Origin: DASRBA01 sp036559665
GTDB taxonomy: Bacteria > Myxococcota > Myxococcia > Myxococcales > Myxococcaceae
Reading direction: 5' to 3'
Length of the DNA: 28,773 nt
NCBI GenBank assembly: GCA_036559665.1
Contig: DATBSS010000145.1
Coordinates: 1-28,773, forward strand
Shown here: positions 7,496 to 15,296 of the stretch, piece after piece
How the letters are laid out: each line of letters starts with the position of its first letter
How positions within the stretch are numbered: position 1 is the stretch's first letter
Position numbers and translations under genes: made by a program
Notes under the pieces: model-generated
Told to the model about the DNA's origin: nothing
The model's input: the letters and a program-made list of their open reading frames with translations, nothing else
Database searches by the model: none

Positions 7496-8769
7496 GCGGG
7501 CGCGGGCCCCACCAGCACCGCCGCGTTCTTCACCCCGCGGTCGCTGTTCCAGACCAGGGCCCGCTTCACCACCTGCTCCCGCGCCTGGAGCACCAGGTCC
7601 ATGGAGCACCGCGGGTCCACCTGCCCGCAGCCGATCATCGGCGGCACAGCGCCGGACTTCGCCGCCGACAGGGCGTGCATCAGCGACATCGCACCGCCAG
7701 CTGCGCCCGCGAACCCGGTGCTCCCGGTGGCGGCGGTGAAGGCGACCCGCCGCGCTCCGAAGAGCCCCCGCGCGGACTCCGATTCCAGCAGGTCGTCCGC
7801 CTCGACGCCCAACCCGTCCCCGAACAGGACGTCCACCTGGTCTGGCGCGCAGGACGCCATCGCCAGGGCCTTGTGGGCGGCGTCCAGCAGGCCGCCGGTC
7901 TCTTCGGCCGCGGAAGGAGCGGCGGGCGACATGGCCTGCCCGGCGCCCAGGATCTCCCCCCAGGCGCGGGCCGAACGCTCGCGGGCGTGCTCCAAAGACT
8001 CCAGCACGAAGAACACCGCGCCCTCGCCCAGGACGTAGCCGGCGCGGCGGACGTCGAACGGGCGGCAAGCCCGGGCCGGGTTCTCCGTCTCGGTGGAGAG
8101 ACGGCCGGCCACCAGGTGCTCGGCGATGCTGTCCATGTTCAGCATCGAGTCGTAGGCGCCGGCGAGCGCCACCTCCACCTCGCCGCCGCGGATGGCGCGG
8201 GCCGCCGCGGCCACCGCCTGCAGGCCCGAGACGGGGCCGTTGGTGATGTTCAAGCTGGGCCCGGTCGTCTGGTGCTCGATGGCGATGCCGCCCACCCCGC
8301 CGTTGGGGAGCGTCTTGACGATGAAGAGCGGGTCGATGAGCTGCATCCCCTTCTTGGCGAACCGGTGGATGTCCAGCTCGCCCTCCGGGCTGAGGGACTC
8401 GCGCATCGCCGGGATGAACATCTCCGGGTTGAAGTCGATGCACACCGACCCGGCGAACACCCCCATCCCGGACAGCGTGGCGTCGCCCGACTTGAAGCCC
8501 GCGTCGCGGAGCGCCTCGCCGGCCGCTACCACCGAGAAGGCCGCGCTGGTGGTGAGCAGCTTGCGAAGCATCCGGTTCGCGATGGCCGTCTGGCGGTCGA
8601 AGCCCGGGATGCGCGCCTCCAGCACGCACCCGCTCCGGCGGGCCACCTCCGGCGCCGTCGCGACCGCGGCGGACTCTCCGCGGAGGAGGCGCTGCAGGTG
8701 CACTTCCCGGCCGACCGCCAGGGGGGAGACCACGCCCATCCCGGTGACGACGACGCGCGGAGCGGTCAT
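7492..8769 (-). CDS. Degenerate ketosynthase (chain-length-factor-like KS partner), active site lost
   Basis: 425 residues, full length for a FabF-type thiolase-fold ketosynthase. It has the family N-terminus (VVVTGMGVVSPLA, 6-18), the GPSLNIT strand and the RPFDVRRAGYVLGEGA block (236-251). The catalytic residues are gone. The active-site Cys is replaced in ITNGPVSG (175-182, Pro179 at the Cys position), the HGT motif reads FGDGLG (316-321), and the second His region reads ATGSTGFAGAAGG (347-359). It therefore cannot carry out the normal condensation. Inactive ketosynthases that pair with an active one are known as chain length factors (KS-beta) in type II polyketide and aryl-polyene systems. 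An active ketosynthase lies two genes upstream in the same operon, so a KS/KS-beta pair is likely (inference). Starts at ATG 8769, overlapping the dehydratase stop by 4 bases. Confidence 0.85.
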   Translation of the reverse strand: MTAPRVVVTGMGVVSPLAVGREVHLQRLLRGESAAVATAPEVARRSGCVLEARIPGFDRQTAIANRMLRKLLTTSAAFSVVAAGEALRDAGFKSGDATLSGMGVFAGSVCIDFNPEMFIPAMRESLSPEGELDIHRFAKKGMQLIDPLFIVKTLPNGGVGGIAIEHQTTGPSLNITNGPVSGLQAVAAAARAIRGGEVEVALAGAYDSMLNMDSIAEHLVAGRLSTETENPARACRPFDVRRAGYVLGEGAVFFVLESLEHARERSARAWGEILGAGQAMSPAAPSAAEETGGLLDAAHKALAMASCAPDQVDVLFGDGLGVEADDLLESESARGLFGARRVAFTAATGSTGFAGAAGGAMSLMHALSAAKSGAVPPMIGCGQVDPRCSMDLVLQAREQVVKRALVWNSDRGVKNAAVLVGPAPA

Positions 8770-9236
8770 GGCTTCTTCACTTCCGGCGTCCGGGTGCCCG
8801 CCTTGATGTAGTGGTAGTGGCGCATCTCGCTGGGCGTGAAGACGGAGCGGTCCACCTTCTGGTTGGCGAACACCATGCGCTCCACGGTGGTGATCACCTC
8901 GCTCCCTACGCGAACCTGCCCGCCCATGGTGGCGCCGCCCGGGTGCAGGAAGAGGATGGTCGCCTCCAGCGTGAGGAGCTCCCCGGGCGAGACCTCGCGG
9001 CGGAACTTCACGCCCTCCACCAGCGCCACCACCATGCGGATCGACTCGTCGTGGGTGATGAAGTTCAGCCAGCCGCCCGCCTGGGCGATCGCCTCCACCA
9101 TCAGCGTGGCCGGCAGGATGGGCCGGCGCTGGTAGTGCAGGCCGAAGTACTCGCCGTCGAAGGAGATGGCCTTGGCGGCCAGGATGCGCTTGCCCGGCTC
9201 CAGCTCCAGCACGTGGTCCAGGAAGATGAAGCGCAC
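8766..9236 (-). CDS. FabZ-like 3-hydroxyacyl-ACP dehydratase, divergent active site
   Basis: 156 residues, hot-dog fold. The N-terminus (MRFIFLDHVLELEPGK) and the central helix GEYFGLHYQRRPILPATLMVEAIAQ (28-52) match FabZ, with catalytic His34 and Glu48 in place. The usual HFPxxPVMPG loop is altered to HYQRRPILPAT: the last Gly of the loop is absent, and the Phe-Pro after His becomes Tyr-Gln. It may act on an unusual hydroxyacyl chain or be a partner of the second FabZ paralogue two genes upstream, forming a heteromer as in some aryl-polyene and eicosapentaenoate-type pathways (inference). ATG at 9236 lies 10 bases after the active ketosynthase stop; its own stop overlaps the ketosynthase-like start. 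Confidence 0.83.
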   Translation of the reverse strand: MRFIFLDHVLELEPGKRILAAKAISFDGEYFGLHYQRRPILPATLMVEAIAQAGGWLNFITHDESIRMVVALVEGVKFRREVSPGELLTLEATILFLHPGGATMGGQVRVGSEVITTVERMVFANQKVDRSVFTPSEMRHYHYIKAGTRTPEVKKP

Positions 9237-9246
9237 GGTGGCTCCG

Positions 9247-10527
9247 TCACTCCCAGCGCCGGACCAGCACGGTGCCGTTCTGGCCGCCGAAGCCGAACGA
9301 GTTGGACATGGCCAGGTCGAAGCTGGCCTTCCGGCTCACGTTCGGCACGTAGTCCAGGTCGCAGCGTGGATCCGGGTGCTCGAGGTTGATGGTGGGGGGA
9401 AGGACCTGGTCCCTCAGGGCCAGCACCGACAGGACCATCTCGATGCCGCCCGCCGCGCAGACCAGGTGCGCCAGCGACGACTTGGTGGAGCTGACCGCCA
9501 CGTGGCGGGCGTGCTCGCCGAAGACTTCCTTGATCGCCGCCGTCTCCACCACGTCGTTCTGCAGCGTCGCCGTGCCGTGGGCGTTGATGTAGCCGACCTG
9601 GTCCGGGCGGACGCCCGCGCTCTTCAGCGCGCCGCGCATGGCGGCGATGGCGCCCCGGCCGTCGGGGTGGACGTCGGTGAAGCGGTACCCGTCCGAGGAC
9701 GAGCCGTAGCCCACCAACTCCGCCAGGATGCGCGCGCCGCGCCGCCGGGCGTGCTCCAGCTCCTCCAGGACGACGATGCCGGCGCCCTCGCCCAGGACGA
9801 AGCCGTCCCGCTTCAGGTCGAACGGGCGCGACGCCCTGGCCGGGCCGTTCCTTCCGGGGGAGAGCGCGCCCACCAGGGTGAACCCGGCCACGCACATCAC
9901 CGTCATCATGCTGTCCGCGCCGCCGGTCACCATCAGGTCCGCCTCGCCCGAGCGGATCATGGAGAACGACTCGCCGATGGCCTGGGCGGCGGACGCGCAG
10001 GCCGTCTGGATGGTCATGCTGGCCCCGCGCAGGCCCTTGCGCCGGGAGAGAACGGTGGAGATGGAGCCCAGGTCCCGCTCCGCCAGCAGCTCCGGCCGCT
10101 GGCGGCACACCTGGATGTAGTAGTCGAAGTCGTAGTGGTCGCCGTCCAGCATCTTCGCCGGGTCGGCCAGGTTGTCCTCCAGCACCGGGAAGGTGGACGC
10201 GCCGATGCAGACGCCGGCGCGGGCGGGGTTGAAGTCCCCGTCGCGCAGCCGGGCGTCCTCCCAGGCCCGGTCCTCCGCCCAGATCCCGAACTGGGTGGAG
10301 CGGCCCGTCTTCGGCAGCTTCGTCCGCGCATCCGACTGGAGGGCGTCGATGTCCACCTCGCTGCCGATGCGCACCGGGAAGTCGCGGCTGTCGAACTGGG
10401 TGATGGTGGAGACGCCGGAGCGCCCGGCCACCACCGCCTCCCAGACCGCCTCCACGTCCCGCCCCAGCGAGGTGACCGCCCCCATGCCGGTGACGGCCAC
10501 CCGGCGGCCGCGCGCCTCCGCGGTCAC
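9247..10527 (-). CDS. Active beta-ketoacyl-ACP synthase (FabF/KAS II type)
   Basis: 426 residues, standard FabF length. The Cys-His-His triad is intact: C177 in TIQTACASAAQAIG, H317 in NAHGTATLQND, and H354 in STKSSLAHLVCAAGG with K349 before it. The C-terminus has the family NSFGFGGQNGTVLV signature. It condenses acyl-ACP with malonyl-ACP. It sits between the two dehydratase genes and two genes upstream of the inactive ketosynthase partner, so it probably forms a heterodimer with that protein (inference). Start is GTG 10527, overlapping the upstream dehydratase stop (GTGA). An in-frame extension upstream is the antisense-frame shadow of neighbouring genes and lacks family similarity. The LVCAAGG variant of the usual TxGAAG motif is mildly unusual. 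Confidence 0.92.
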   Translation of the reverse strand: MTAEARGRRVAVTGMGAVTSLGRDVEAVWEAVVAGRSGVSTITQFDSRDFPVRIGSEVDIDALQSDARTKLPKTGRSTQFGIWAEDRAWEDARLRDGDFNPARAGVCIGASTFPVLEDNLADPAKMLDGDHYDFDYYIQVCRQRPELLAERDLGSISTVLSRRKGLRGASMTIQTACASAAQAIGESFSMIRSGEADLMVTGGADSMMTVMCVAGFTLVGALSPGRNGPARASRPFDLKRDGFVLGEGAGIVVLEELEHARRRGARILAELVGYGSSSDGYRFTDVHPDGRGAIAAMRGALKSAGVRPDQVGYINAHGTATLQNDVVETAAIKEVFGEHARHVAVSSTKSSLAHLVCAAGGIEMVLSVLALRDQVLPPTINLEHPDPRCDLDYVPNVSRKASFDLAMSNSFGFGGQNGTVLVRRWE

Positions 10528-10985
10528 GACCGGGCCCGGGCGGACAGCGAGGTGGAGAGGACGTTGAACATCCGCTTCGCGTCCTCGATGGCTTCCAGGT
10601 CCTCGGTGGGCACCAGCTTGAGGACGAAGCGCCCGCTGGCGGCCCGCTTCCCGCGGCAGGTCATCTGGGCGGTGAAGCTGGCGGTCTCCTCGCCCATCTG
10701 CTCCACCTCCACCACCAGCTCCAGCTGGTCGCCCGGGCGCACCAGCTCGTGGAACTTGGCGCGGTCGAACTCGATCGGCAGGCCGGACTTCTGGAACCCG
10801 GTCGCCTCCCGGATGATCCACCCGGCGAGTTGCACCGCCGCCTCCGCCATCAGCGCGCCCGGCATGATCGGCGTGTCCGGGAAGTGGAAGGCGAGGAAGT
10901 CCTCCGTCATGGAGACGTTCTTGATGGCGCGGGCGCGCTTGCCGCTCTCCAGCTCCAGGATGCGGTCGATGAGGATGAACCTCAC
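10524..10985 (-). CDS. FabZ-like 3-hydroxyacyl-ACP dehydratase
   Basis: 153 residues, GTG start preceded by a strong GGAGGAGAAGG ribosome site and overlapping the ACP stop as GTGA. The N-terminal strand (RFILIDRILELESGKRARA) is followed by the complete FabZ active-site segment EDFLAFHFPDTPIMPGALMAE (28-48), with His34 and Glu48. This is the canonical copy; the paralogue at 8766-9236 has a divergent loop. It removes water from 3-hydroxyacyl-ACP to give trans-2-enoyl-ACP. The C-terminus (about residues 115-153) extends a little beyond typical FabZ and ends in an Arg/Ser-rich tail. It lies directly between the ACP and ketosynthase genes, supporting a dedicated acyl assembly line. Confidence 0.88.
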   Translation of the reverse strand: MRFILIDRILELESGKRARAIKNVSMTEDFLAFHFPDTPIMPGALMAEAAVQLAGWIIREATGFQKSGLPIEFDRAKFHELVRPGDQLELVVEVEQMGEETASFTAQMTCRGKRAASGRFVLKLVPTEDLEAIEDAKRMFNVLSTSLSARARS

Positions 10986-11569
10986 GGCGCCTTCTCCTCC
11001 TTGCTCATCCGGATCATCTCTTCGAACATCACGTCGTCGCCCGACGGGAACGGCACCGACGTCTGGTCGGCCGGGCAGACCAGCTCCGGGAGGTTCGGTG
11101 AGTCCTGCATCGCGGTGCCGCACTTGGGGCACGCGCGCGACATCCGTTCCTTGGCGAACAGCAGGCGGTCCAGGACCCGCGCGAAGGTGTGGACCGTGAA
11201 CATCGCCGGCACCTGGGAGGCGCGGAGCCCGGACTTGAGCTGCGCCGGGTCGAGCTCCGGCATGGCCTGCTTGAGCATCTTCAGGCCCAGGTCCGTCACC
11301 ACGCCCTCCTTCACTAGATTTTCCTCGCCGAAGTGCGCGGCGGCGCGCTGCAGGAGGTCCTCGCGCGGGAAGTGCACCTTGTGCTCGCGCTCCAGGGTGA
11401 AGGCGATGTCCAGGTAGTCCAGCGACTCCGCGCCCAGGTCGGCCTGCAGGGAGGAGGACATCTTCACCTCGTTCACGTCGATGCCCATCGCCCGGGCGAC
11501 GGCCTGGCGGACGGACATCTCCAGCTTCTCGCCGGGGACCACGGTGTTCAGGGGCTTGAGCTCTGACAT
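10982..11569 (-). CDS. Acyl carrier protein with long C-terminal extension and zinc-ribbon-like Cys motif
   Basis: 195 residues, more than twice the length of a normal ACP (about 80). Residues 12-85 form the ACP domain with the phosphopantetheine site S49 in ADLGAESLDYLD. The tail then runs through a helical region (about 90-140) to ACPKCGTAM (146-154) and ELVCPAD (162-168). This gives a CxxC plus a third Cys, resembling a small zinc ribbon with an incomplete ligand set. The carrier domain should hold the growing acyl chain; the tail may dock partner enzymes or a specific acyltransferase (inference). ATG 11569 has a good GGAGAACCC site. The stop overlaps the FabZ start. Confidence 0.88.
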   Translation of the reverse strand: MSELKPLNTVVPGEKLEMSVRQAVARAMGIDVNEVKMSSSLQADLGAESLDYLDIAFTLEREHKVHFPREDLLQRAAAHFGEENLVKEGVVTDLGLKMLKQAMPELDPAQLKSGLRASQVPAMFTVHTFARVLDRLLFAKERMSRACPKCGTAMQDSPNLPELVCPADQTSVPFPSGDDVMFEEMIRMSKEEKAP

Positions 11570-11580
11570 GGGTTCTCCGT

Positions 11581-12324
11581 TCACACTCCAAGGCCGCCGG
11601 TGACGTGGAGGACCTCTCCCGTCACGTAGGACGCGTCGTCGGAGGCCAGGAACCGGACGGCCCTGGCCACCTCCTCGGCGCGCCCGTACCGCTTCAGCGG
11701 GACCTGGCGCAAGATCTCCTCTTCCGCAAACTCCCTGATCCGCTCCGTCATGTCGGTGACGATGACGCCGGGCGCCACCCCGTTGACGCGGATCTTCTTG
11801 GGCGCCAGCTCCACTGCGAGCGCGCGCACCATGGCGTTGATGCCGCCCTTGGCGGCGCTGTAGTTGGCGTGCCCGCGGCCGCCGCGGTCCGCGGCGATGG
11901 ACGACATCAGGATGATGCTGCCGGACCTGGCGGACATCATGGTGGGCACCACCTCGCGGACGCAGAGGAACGGTCCGCGCAGGTTGGTTTCGATCACCGA
12001 CTCCCAGTCCTGCAAGCTCATCGCGGCCACCAGCTTGTCCTTCGTGATGCCCGCGTTGCAGACCAGGATGTCCAGCCGTCCGAAGGTGGACAGGGTGGAC
12101 GAGACCAGCCGCTTGACGTCCGCCTCCTTCGTCACGTCCGCCTGGACCGCGACCGCGCGCCGCTGCGTGCCGGTGATCGCCGCTACCGCTGCCGCGGCCG
12201 CGTCCTCCGCGGCCCGGTAGTTGACGACCACGGCGGCGCCGGCGGCGGCCAGCTCCAGCGAGATGGCCCGGCCGATCCCCCTGGACCCACCGGTGACGAT
12301 CGCGACCTGTCCGTCCAGCACCAC
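11581..12324 (-). CDS. fabG: 3-oxoacyl-ACP reductase (FabG-type SDR)
   Basis: 247 residues, typical FabG length. It has the NADPH-binding TGGSRGIG (11-18), NAG (90-92), catalytic Ser141/142, and the Y(X)3K pair Tyr155 and Lys159 in NYSAAKG. The C-terminus VTGEVLHVTGGLGV is that of FabG. It reduces 3-oxoacyl-ACP to the 3-hydroxy form. I used GTG 12324 because a clear GGAGGAA site lies just upstream; a second GTG one codon later is equally possible. It lies 11 bases before the ACP gene and 18 bases after the enoyl-reductase gene, so the three form one translational block. A general FabG for primary metabolism would normally sit with fabD and acpP; this copy is more likely dedicated to the cluster. 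Confidence 0.92.
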   Translation of the reverse strand: MVLDGQVAIVTGGSRGIGRAISLELAAAGAAVVVNYRAAEDAAAAAVAAITGTQRRAVAVQADVTKEADVKRLVSSTLSTFGRLDILVCNAGITKDKLVAAMSLQDWESVIETNLRGPFLCVREVVPTMMSARSGSIILMSSIAADRGGRGHANYSAAKGGINAMVRALAVELAPKKIRVNGVAPGVIVTDMTERIREFAEEEILRQVPLKRYGRAEEVARAVRFLASDDASYVTGEVLHVTGGLGV

Positions 12325-12342
12325 CGTCGTTTCCTCCGAGGG

Positions 12343-13101
12343 CTAGAACACCAGTGAGACGCCGCCGTCCGCGATCAGCGTTTGCCCGTATATCCAGCGC
12401 GCGTCGGGAGAGCAAAGGAACGCGACCACGCCCGCCACGTCTTCCGGCGTGGCCACGCGCCCGGCCGGCGTCCGCGCCTTCACCTGGGCGGCCAGGGCGT
12501 CGAACTCCGGGTTCAGGCGCATGCTCTCGGTGTCCACGAAGCCCGCGGAGACGGCGTTCACCCGGATGCCCAGCGGCGCCAGCTCCACGCCGAGGTAGCG
12601 GGTGAGGCTCTCGATGGCGGCCTTGGACGCACCCAGCCCGGCGTACTGGGGGACCGCTCGGATGGAGCCCAGGCTGCTCAGGCCGACGATGTGGCCGCCC
12701 CCGTTTCCGCGCATCAGCCCGGCCGCCAGCTGCGAGGCCTTGAGGAAGGCGGTGGCGTTGAGGTCCAGCATCTTCTCCCAGGCCCGCAGGCTCAGCTCCA
12801 GCACCGGGCGGAAGCTGGCGCGGGCGGCGTTGTGCACGAACACGTCCAGCCGCCCGAAGCGCTTCTTCACGCCGTCGAACAGCTCCTCCAGGAGCTCCGG
12901 CCGGCTGACGTCCAGCGGGATGGCGGACGCGCCCACGCCCATGGCCTTGAGGTCCTCCACGGTCTTCCGGGCGGCCGGGTGGTTCATGTTGTACGAGATG
13001 ACGACGTGCTCCGGCTTCTCCTGCGCCAGGCGGAGCGCGATGGCCCGCCCGATGCCGCGGGAGCCGCCGGTGATCAGGACGATCCGGTTACCGGTCTCCA
13101 T
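12343..13101 (-). CDS. fabL: Enoyl-ACP reductase, FabL-like SDR
   Basis: 252 residues with the SDR cofactor loop TGGSRGIG (11-18). The active site reads GLSSLGSIRAVPQY (140-153) followed by AGLGASKAA, so the catalytic Tyr153 and Lys160 are six residues apart, Y(X)6K. That spacing is the hallmark of enoyl-ACP reductases rather than ketoreductases, which have Y(X)3K. The surrounding SSLGSIR, SKAAIESLTRYLGVELAP and TPAGR segments closely recall Bacillus FabL (enoyl-ACP reductase III). It would saturate the double bond after the dehydratase step, meaning the cluster can make reduced chains, unlike aryl-polyene clusters. ATG 13101 has a GAGGA site and overlaps the end of the upstream glycosyltransferase gene by 14 bases. 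The alternative is another SDR specificity. Confidence 0.82.
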   Translation of the reverse strand: METGNRIVLITGGSRGIGRAIALRLAQEKPEHVVISYNMNHPAARKTVEDLKAMGVGASAIPLDVSRPELLEELFDGVKKRFGRLDVFVHNAARASFRPVLELSLRAWEKMLDLNATAFLKASQLAAGLMRGNGGGHIVGLSSLGSIRAVPQYAGLGASKAAIESLTRYLGVELAPLGIRVNAVSAGFVDTESMRLNPEFDALAAQVKARTPAGRVATPEDVAGVVAFLCSPDARWIYGQTLIADGGVSLVF

Positions 13102-14251
13102 GTTCCATCCTCGATTCCGGGAGGGCCTGCGGCGGCCGGGACAGGCGCCGGAGCCTCCACCGCAGCCAGAGCAGGGCGCGCTGCAGCCTTCGGCCGAGCC
13201 GCGGGCGCGCGGCGGCGGCCTCCAGGAGATCCACGCAGCGGCGCAGGCCGGACCGTTCGCGCTGGAGCCCCGCCAGGAGCCCTTCCGGGAAGGGGCGGCC
13301 CTCCAGCCACCCATCCAGCCGCGCCAGCTGCTGCCCCGGCGTCTCGCAGTGCGACACGTAGGGAAGGAACGCCTCGTCCAGGGCGCCGGCCGGCAGTCCC
13401 AGGCCGCGGTCGATGGAGAGGGCCGGCGTGCCCAGCGCCAGCGCCTCGACGATCTGCATGAAGCCGTTGGCCACGATGGCCACGCGGCTGGCGGCGATCC
13501 AGCCGAACAGCTCCGGGTCGCGCTGGAGCGGCAGGGCCAGCCGGCGCTCCGGGCCGATGCCGGCCGCGCCCATCAGCCGCTCCGAAAGGGCGGGGTCCCG
13601 GCTCACGGTGATGACCGCCGGGCGGTGGCGCTCCAGCTTGCCGATCAGCTCGATGCCGGCCCGGAGCACCCGCTCGTCGAGGCCGAGCACCGTGACCCAG
13701 GGGAGGCCCTCGAAGCCCGGGGGCGCGCCCAGTGTCTCCACGGGCGTGACCTCGTCGATGAAGGGCGGGACGATGATCAGGTGCCCCGGGCGGTCCGCCG
13801 CGTTCTCCCACAGGCATCGGAGCCCGTAGGTCAGCAGCAGGTCCACCCCCGGATACTGCCCGTGGTAGCCCGGCCGGTAGAACTGGTCCAGCATCACCAG
13901 CGGCGCGCGCCCCATCTTCGCGCCCTCGAGGAACGGCACCATCCCGGGGAACGCGTCCTCGCCGAACACCACCAGGTCCGGTCGGGTGGAGCGCAGCAGC
14001 GCCGCCATGTCGCGCCGGTTCTCCTCCTCGTCGCCCCACCCGCACTGGTGGAACTCGGCGCCCAGCTCGCGCGCGCGGTCCACCTTCGGATCGTCCGGGA
14101 GGCCTCCGACGTTGAAGACCACGAACCGCCAGCCCCGCCGGTGCAGCTCGAAGGCCACGCGCAGCGCCCGGAAGAACACGCCCACCGCGGCCGGGTTGGT
14201 GAAGGTGTAGGTGACGAAGGCCACCGTGCGCCGGCGCGTCTCAGGCGGCAT
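13088..14251 (-). CDS. GT-B glycosyltransferase (UDP-sugar/MurG-like)
   Basis: 387 residues. The N-terminal domain starts with a hydrophobic strand and a Gly/Ala turn (RTVAFVTYTFTNPAAVGVFF, about 8-27), followed by a strand ending in RPDLVVFGEDAF. The C-terminal domain contains WVTVLGLDERV and ASRVAIVANGFMQIVEALALGTPAL (about 282-306), where a Gly-Phe-Met turn and a Glu in a helix are typical of GT-B enzymes that bind a nucleotide sugar. No signal peptide. The C-terminal tail is rich in Arg and Leu (about 345-387) and could bind membrane lipid headgroups (inference). Donor and acceptor are unknown. ATG 14251 overlaps the upstream glycosyltransferase gene by 11 bases, so this pair is coupled. 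Confidence 0.72.
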   Translation of the reverse strand: MPPETRRRTVAFVTYTFTNPAAVGVFFRALRVAFELHRRGWRFVVFNVGGLPDDPKVDRARELGAEFHQCGWGDEEENRRDMAALLRSTRPDLVVFGEDAFPGMVPFLEGAKMGRAPLVMLDQFYRPGYHGQYPGVDLLLTYGLRCLWENAADRPGHLIIVPPFIDEVTPVETLGAPPGFEGLPWVTVLGLDERVLRAGIELIGKLERHRPAVITVSRDPALSERLMGAAGIGPERRLALPLQRDPELFGWIAASRVAIVANGFMQIVEALALGTPALSIDRGLGLPAGALDEAFLPYVSHCETPGQQLARLDGWLEGRPFPEGLLAGLQRERSGLRRCVDLLEAAAARPRLGRRLQRALLWLRWRLRRLSRPPQALPESRMEHGDR

Positions 14252-15293
14252 AGGCCTCCCTCAGGAGCCTTCCGGCCACGCGCGAGATCTCGAAGTGGGC
14301 AGCGACGTGAGCCGGCCCCTGGCGCCGCAGCCGGCACCGCTCGGAAGGGGACCGGAGCAGGGCCAGCGTCGCGCGCGCCCAGTCCTCCGGGTCGTGCCCT
14401 TCCACCAGCCGGCCCCCGGAGCCCGGCCCGGCAATCTGCCGCAGGCCGCCCACCGCCGAGGCCAACACCGGCGCCCCCACCGCCATCGCCTCCAGCGCCA
14501 CCTGGCCGAACGGCTCGTACAGGCTGGGGACCAGGACCGCGCTCGCCCCGGCGAACAGGCTTCGCAGGGCCGGTTGCGGGAGCCAGCCCCGGACCTCGCA
14601 CCGGCCGGGGTGCGCCCGCGCCAGGTCCGATACCGCGCGGCGCCCTTCGCCGTCCCCGTGGCCGCCGGCGAGCACCAGCCGTGCCCCCGGCTCCTCCGCG
14701 AAGACCCGGTCCATGGCTGCGGCCAGCACCCTGAGCCCCTTGCTCCGCGCGAACCGCCCCGCGAACACCAGCGGGCCTTCCGAAGGAGGAGGCGGCTCGG
14801 GAGCGGGAGTGGGCTCCAGCGCGAGGCCGTTGGGTACCACCACCGACCGCGACGCCAGCTCCGGCCACCGCGCCACGGCCGCGTCGCGCTCCGCGTCGCT
14901 GAGGAAGATGGCGCGCTGGCTGAGCCGGAGCACGCGCGCCTGGACGGCGGCCCAGAACGCGGCCTCCGGGGACGGCTCGAGCTCCCGATCCACCAGCGCG
15001 TGCGCCGTGTACAGCAGGGGCAGGCCGAAGCGGCGGTGGAGCTCCGCGGCCAGCTCCGCCAGCGCGAGCGAGTGCAGGTGCACCAGGTCGTACGCGCGCG
15101 GATCGACCGGGCAGCGAGGGCCCGCCAGGGACCGGATCTCCACCGCGCCGTCAGGCGCCGGATCGGGGTCCGGCACCAGGACGGTCACCTGGACGCCCAG
15201 CGCCGCCAGCGCCCTCGCCTGGCGCTGCACGGCGGCGCCGATGCCGGACCAGGTCCGCGGCGGATAGTCGGCGGTGAGCACCAGGACGCGCAC
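14241..15293 (-). CDS. Glycosyltransferase family 4
   Basis: 350 residues, normal GT4 length. The N-terminus MRVLVLTADYPPRTWSGIG has the GT4 strand and Gly-rich turn. The C-terminal domain has GPLVFAGRFARSKGLRVLAAAM and the signature SLYEPFGQVALEAMAVGAPVLAS (about 265-287), with the two Glu of the EX7E motif. It transfers a sugar from a nucleotide donor with retention of configuration (established for the family); the acceptor is unknown. A Pro/Glu-rich loop (TPAPEPPPPSE) lies between the two domains. The start is GTG 15293, only 3 bases after the stop of the upstream isoprenoid-synthase fusion, with a GGGGAAGGG site in the upstream gene's last codons. Confidence 0.9.
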   Translation of the reverse strand: MRVLVLTADYPPRTWSGIGAAVQRQARALAALGVQVTVLVPDPDPAPDGAVEIRSLAGPRCPVDPRAYDLVHLHSLALAELAAELHRRFGLPLLYTAHALVDRELEPSPEAAFWAAVQARVLRLSQRAIFLSDAERDAAVARWPELASRSVVVPNGLALEPTPAPEPPPPSEGPLVFAGRFARSKGLRVLAAAMDRVFAEEPGARLVLAGGHGDGEGRRAVSDLARAHPGRCEVRGWLPQPALRSLFAGASAVLVPSLYEPFGQVALEAMAVGAPVLASAVGGLRQIAGPGSGGRLVEGHDPEDWARATLALLRSPSERCRLRRQGPAHVAAHFEISRVAGRLLREAYAA

Positions 15294-15296
15294 GGG

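Noticed and set aside
7492..10527. Aryl-polyene (APE) pigment cluster
   Set aside because: The ketosynthase pair, dehydratases and acyltransferase recall APE clusters, but a FabL-like enoyl reductase is present and the typical ammonia-lyase and thioesterase genes are not seen.
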